Part shown: positions 61,416 through 64,000 of the stretch, one piece after another
Layout of the letters: each line of letters opens with the position of its first letter
Numbering within the stretch: the first letter of the stretch is position 1
NCBI GenBank assembly: GCA_023460515.1
Contig: JAEWPS010000038.1
Location: 248,001 to 312,000 of the forward strand
Reading direction: 5' to 3'
From: Bacillota bacterium
GTDB taxonomy: Bacteria > Bacillota > Clostridia > TANB77 > CAG-465
DNA length: 64,000 nt
Notes under the pieces: model-generated
The model's database searches: none
Seen by the model: only the letters and a program-made list of their open reading frames with translations
Told to the model about the DNA's origin: nothing
Translations under genes and position numbers: made by a program

Positions 61416-64000
61416 TTATTTCTTATTAATATTTTCTTCACCAAGTCTAGATTTTAACTCATTTATTACATCTTCGCCATCATTTAACCAATAACTTCTA
61501 TTTAACAATTTTAACTTGTTAGTTCCTTCATAAAATAAATAAACCGGAGTACTTCCATAGTATTCATTTGAAAGCTCATCCACAAAACTTATCACATTTT
61601 CTTCTAAATCAAATTTATCCTTTGGCATTTTTATATATATGTTTGGATTTTTAGATATCTTTTCTACATCACTAACTAATATTTTTGTCTTTTCATTTTC
61701 TTTAATGCTAACTTTTCCTTTTATTTTAACTACGTTACCAGTTTCTAAAGATCTACTAAATTTAGAAAACACACCCGGAAATAGTATTATTTCAATACTT
61801 CCATACATATCTGACATTTCAGCAAACATCATTTGATCATTATTTTTAGTATATATAATCTTTGAACTATCTATTATTCCGCATATAACTACTTGTTTAG
61901 AATCATAATTTACTATATTAACACTTATACTTTCTTCTGATTCATCATTTTGTTGTTCAGGGACTATTAAATCTTTTGTAGTTATATTAGAATTTTTTGA
62001 AATATATTCACTATATTCATCAAGAGGATGTCCAGAAACATATAGACCTATTATCTCTTTTTCCATGTCAAGTATTTCTTTTTTTGTTACATTTCTTTTA
62101 CTTTTGGGTATTGTAATATTACTTGATTCTTCTACAGCTTCAAATAAATTTACTTGATTTGCATAATTTCTTCTTCTATTAGAATTAATATTATCTATAA
62201 CTATTTCAAAGCCTTCTAATAAATCTATTCTATTTAAATCTTTTTCTGCTTCATCAAAACAACCAGCTTTTATTAATGATTCTATACATTTTTTATTAAC
62301 ATTTTCACCGGATACTTTTTCACAAAAATCTATAAAATTCTTAAATTTACCTTCTCTTTCGCGTATAGATATAATATCTGAAATTGCTCCTGCAGAAACA
62401 TTTTTAATAGTTTCTAATGCAAATATTATTTTTCCATCTACAACTCCAAATTTTGAATGACTATTATTTATATCTGGTTTTAAAACCTCAATGTTCATAC
62501 TTTTACATTCTTCTATATATTCTGGTATTTTATTTAAATTACCAAGTAAGCTATTCATTGTAGCAGCCATAAATTCTGCCGGATAATGAACTTTTAAATA
62601 TGCTGTTTGGTAAGCTACTACTGCATATGCTGCTGCATGGGATTTATTAAATGCATATTTTGCAAACTCAGCCATCTCATCAAATATTTTATTGCTACTT
62701 TCTATATCAATACCATTTTCACTAGCGCCCTTTACAAAGACTTCTCTTTCTTTATTCATAACATCAAGTTTCTTTTTACTCATGGCACGTCTTACTAAAT
62801 CTGCTCTACCTAAACTATATCCCGCCAAATCTCTAAATATTTGCATTACTTGTTCTTGGTATACCATACAACCATATGTAACATTAAGTATCGGTTCTAA
62901 CGCGTTATGTGTATATTGTATATTGCCTTTGCTATTCTTATTTTTTATATATCTTGGTATTTGATCCATTGGACCGGGTCTATATAACGAAATTACAACA
63001 ATAATATCTTCTAACGAGTCTGGTTTAAGTGTTCTAATTACTTGTTTTAAACCATCACTTTCAAGCTGAAATACACCATTTGTTTTTCCTTCTGATAAAA
63101 GTTTAAACACACCTTTATCATTCATATCTTTATCAAAAACAACATCTATATTACGCACTTTCTTAACTAATTTTATACAATCTGCTATTACTGTCAATGT
63201 TCTAAGTCCTAAAAAGTCCATTTTTAAAAGACCTAATTCTTCTAAAATTGTCATAGTATATTGAGTAGATATAACATTTTGATTTAAATAAAGTGGAACA
63301 TAACTGTCTACTCTTTCTTTAGTTATAACAACTCCTGCTGCATGTGTTGAAGCATGACGTGGCATTCCTTCAGCTTTCATTGCCAAATCAATAAGTTTAT
63401 GAGCTTCTTCATCTATCTCATATATAGTTGCTAAATCTTGGTTTATTTTAAGTGCTCCATCTATTGTCATTTTTAATTCTTGTGGAATCATTTTAGCTAT
63501 CATATCTGCTTTTTGATATGGAATATCTAATGCTCTTGCAATATCTCTTATACCCGCTCTTGCGGCCATTGTACCAAATGTTATAATTTGTGCAACATGT
63601 GATTCTGAATATTTTCTTGCAACATAATCAATTACTTCTTGTCTTCTCTCATAACAAAAATCTATATCAAAATCTGGCATACTTATTCTTTCTGGATTTA
63701 GAAATCTTTCAAATATCAAATTAAATCTTAAAGGATCAATATCTGTTATTCCAGTTAAATATGCAGCTATACTACCAGCTCCACTACCTCTACCTGGACC
63801 AACTGGTATACCATTTCTTTTAGCATAATTTATAAAATCTTGTACAATAAGAAAATAATCTACATATCCCATTTTATCTATTACACTTATTTCATAATTT
63901 AATCTTTCATTTACTTTATTTAAATATTCTTCGTTATATTCTTCTTTATTATATCTCTTTTCTATTCCTTCATAACATAACATTTTAAAATATTCTAAAT
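61416..64000 (-). CDS. dnaE: DnaE, DNA polymerase III alpha subunit (5' end outside the window)
   Basis: Replicative polymerase. The N-terminal PHP domain lies beyond the window; the frame is open to the edge, with EYFKMLCYEGI read at the first visible codons. The palm motifs GPGRGSGAGSIAAYLTGITD (in parts) and MPDFDIDFCYERR contain the catalytic Asp residues. The rest includes GMPRHASTHAAGVVI, FQLESDGLKQVIR, SLYRPGPMDQIP, YQEQVMQI, KKKLDVM, FNKSHAAAYA, an (HhH)2 region and an OB fold near residues 680-780 (VICGIIDSSKIIYTKNNDQM). This is the DnaE1-like form, without a proofreading domain. Probably heads the operon to queA. Confidence 0.97.
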   Translation of the reverse strand, partial: LEYFKMLCYEGIEKRYNKEEYNEEYLNKVNERLNYEISVIDKMGYVDYFLIVQDFINYAKRNGIPVGPGRGSGAGSIAAYLTGITDIDPLRFNLIFERFLNPERISMPDFDIDFCYERRQEVIDYVARKYSESHVAQIITFGTMAARAGIRDIARALDIPYQKADMIAKMIPQELKMTIDGALKINQDLATIYEIDEEAHKLIDLAMKAEGMPRHASTHAAGVVITKERVDSYVPLYLNQNVISTQYTMTILEELGLLKMDFLGLRTLTVIADCIKLVKKVRNIDVVFDKDMNDKGVFKLLSEGKTNGVFQLESDGLKQVIRTLKPDSLEDIIVVISLYRPGPMDQIPRYIKNKNSKGNIQYTHNALEPILNVTYGCMVYQEQVMQIFRDLAGYSLGRADLVRRAMSKKKLDVMNKEREVFVKGASENGIDIESSNKIFDEMAEFAKYAFNKSHAAAYAVVAYQTAYLKVHYPAEFMAATMNSLLGNLNKIPEYIEECKSMNIEVLKPDINNSHSKFGVVDGKIIFALETIKNVSAGAISDIISIREREGKFKNFIDFCEKVSGENVNKKCIESLIKAGCFDEAEKDLNRIDLLEGFEIVIDNINSNRRRNYANQVNLFEAVEESSNITIPKSKRNVTKKEILDMEKEIIGLYVSGHPLDEYSEYISKNSNITTKDLIVPEQQNDESEESISVNIVNYDSKQVVICGIIDSSKIIYTKNNDQMMFAEMSDMYGSIEIILFPGVFSKFSRSLETGNVVKIKGKVSIKENEKTKILVSDVEKISKNPNIYIKMPKDKFDLEENVISFVDELSNEYYGSTPVYLFYEGTNKLKLLNRSYWLNDGEDVINELKSRLGEENINKK

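Overview
The window is very AT-rich, gene-dense Bacillota DNA. Its gene content and order point to an uncultivated, probably anaerobic member of class Clostridia: a Gram-positive division and cell-wall cluster opened by mraZ, Gram-positive type DnaE, SLH-domain surface proteins, SpoIID/SpoVD-like proteins, a DUF1540 protein and a DUF4080-type radical SAM enzyme. No tRNA, rRNA, CRISPR array or recognisable insertion sequence was seen. Most genes lie on the minus strand and are preceded by good AGGAG/GGAGG ribosome-binding sites.

Layout. 1-12.6 kb: 5' end of uvrA, a small conserved protein, a large pilin-like RCC1-repeat surface protein, a 2,4-diaminopentanoate dehydrogenase-like enzyme, a DUF2207 membrane protein, tex, an orphan plus-strand gene behind a perfect promoter, and a secreted FIVAR/SH3 repeat protein. 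12.6-19.2 kb: pgsA, murD, small genes, an ATP-grasp enzyme, a short uvrC and a patatin-like lipase. 19.2-26.5 kb: a murB/YvcK cluster with two YvcK-like paralogues, ruvC, a degenerate glycogen-debranching-like protein, and ftsY upstream. 26.6-31.6 kb: a membrane protein, aspartokinase, an AI-2E-type permease and a B12/radical SAM protein. 31.6-39.5 kb: accessory block with two related SLH/Ig-like surface proteins, a DEAD-box helicase and hypothetical genes. 39.5-52 kb: the division and cell-wall cluster (mraZ, rsmH, a DUF155 gene, ftsL, ftsI/spoVD, murE, mraY, ftsW, murG, divIB, a SpoIID-like gene). 52-55 kb: a DUF212 protein and a two-gene coiled-coil unit. 55-64 kb: dnaE, ldhA-like, relA, tdk, an MBL hydrolase, ung and queA in one probable transcription unit.

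The most striking observation is a recurrent frame change. Four conserved genes (the DUF2207 gene, the first yvcK paralogue, aspartokinase and ftsW, the last one twice) are each interrupted in the same way. At an in-frame CGG codon the reading frame moves +1, and skipping the C restores a glycine (GGN) and the conserved downstream protein. My manual scan found no other in-frame CGG in the conserved core genes. Zero-frame CGG, apparently read as arginine, occurs only in a few stand-alone genes with near-consensus promoters. This could be translational +1 recoding at CGG, fixed mutations, or a sequence-specific assembly error. The sequence alone cannot decide, but the pattern is far from random indels.

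Other points of interest are seven copies of an 11-mer between mraZ and rsmH, three AAGTGG boxes at exact 10-bp spacing before mraZ, a RelA whose hydrolase motif is lost, a UvrC without its C-terminal helix-hairpin-helix domain, and a FIVAR array that grew by duplicating a two-repeat unit.
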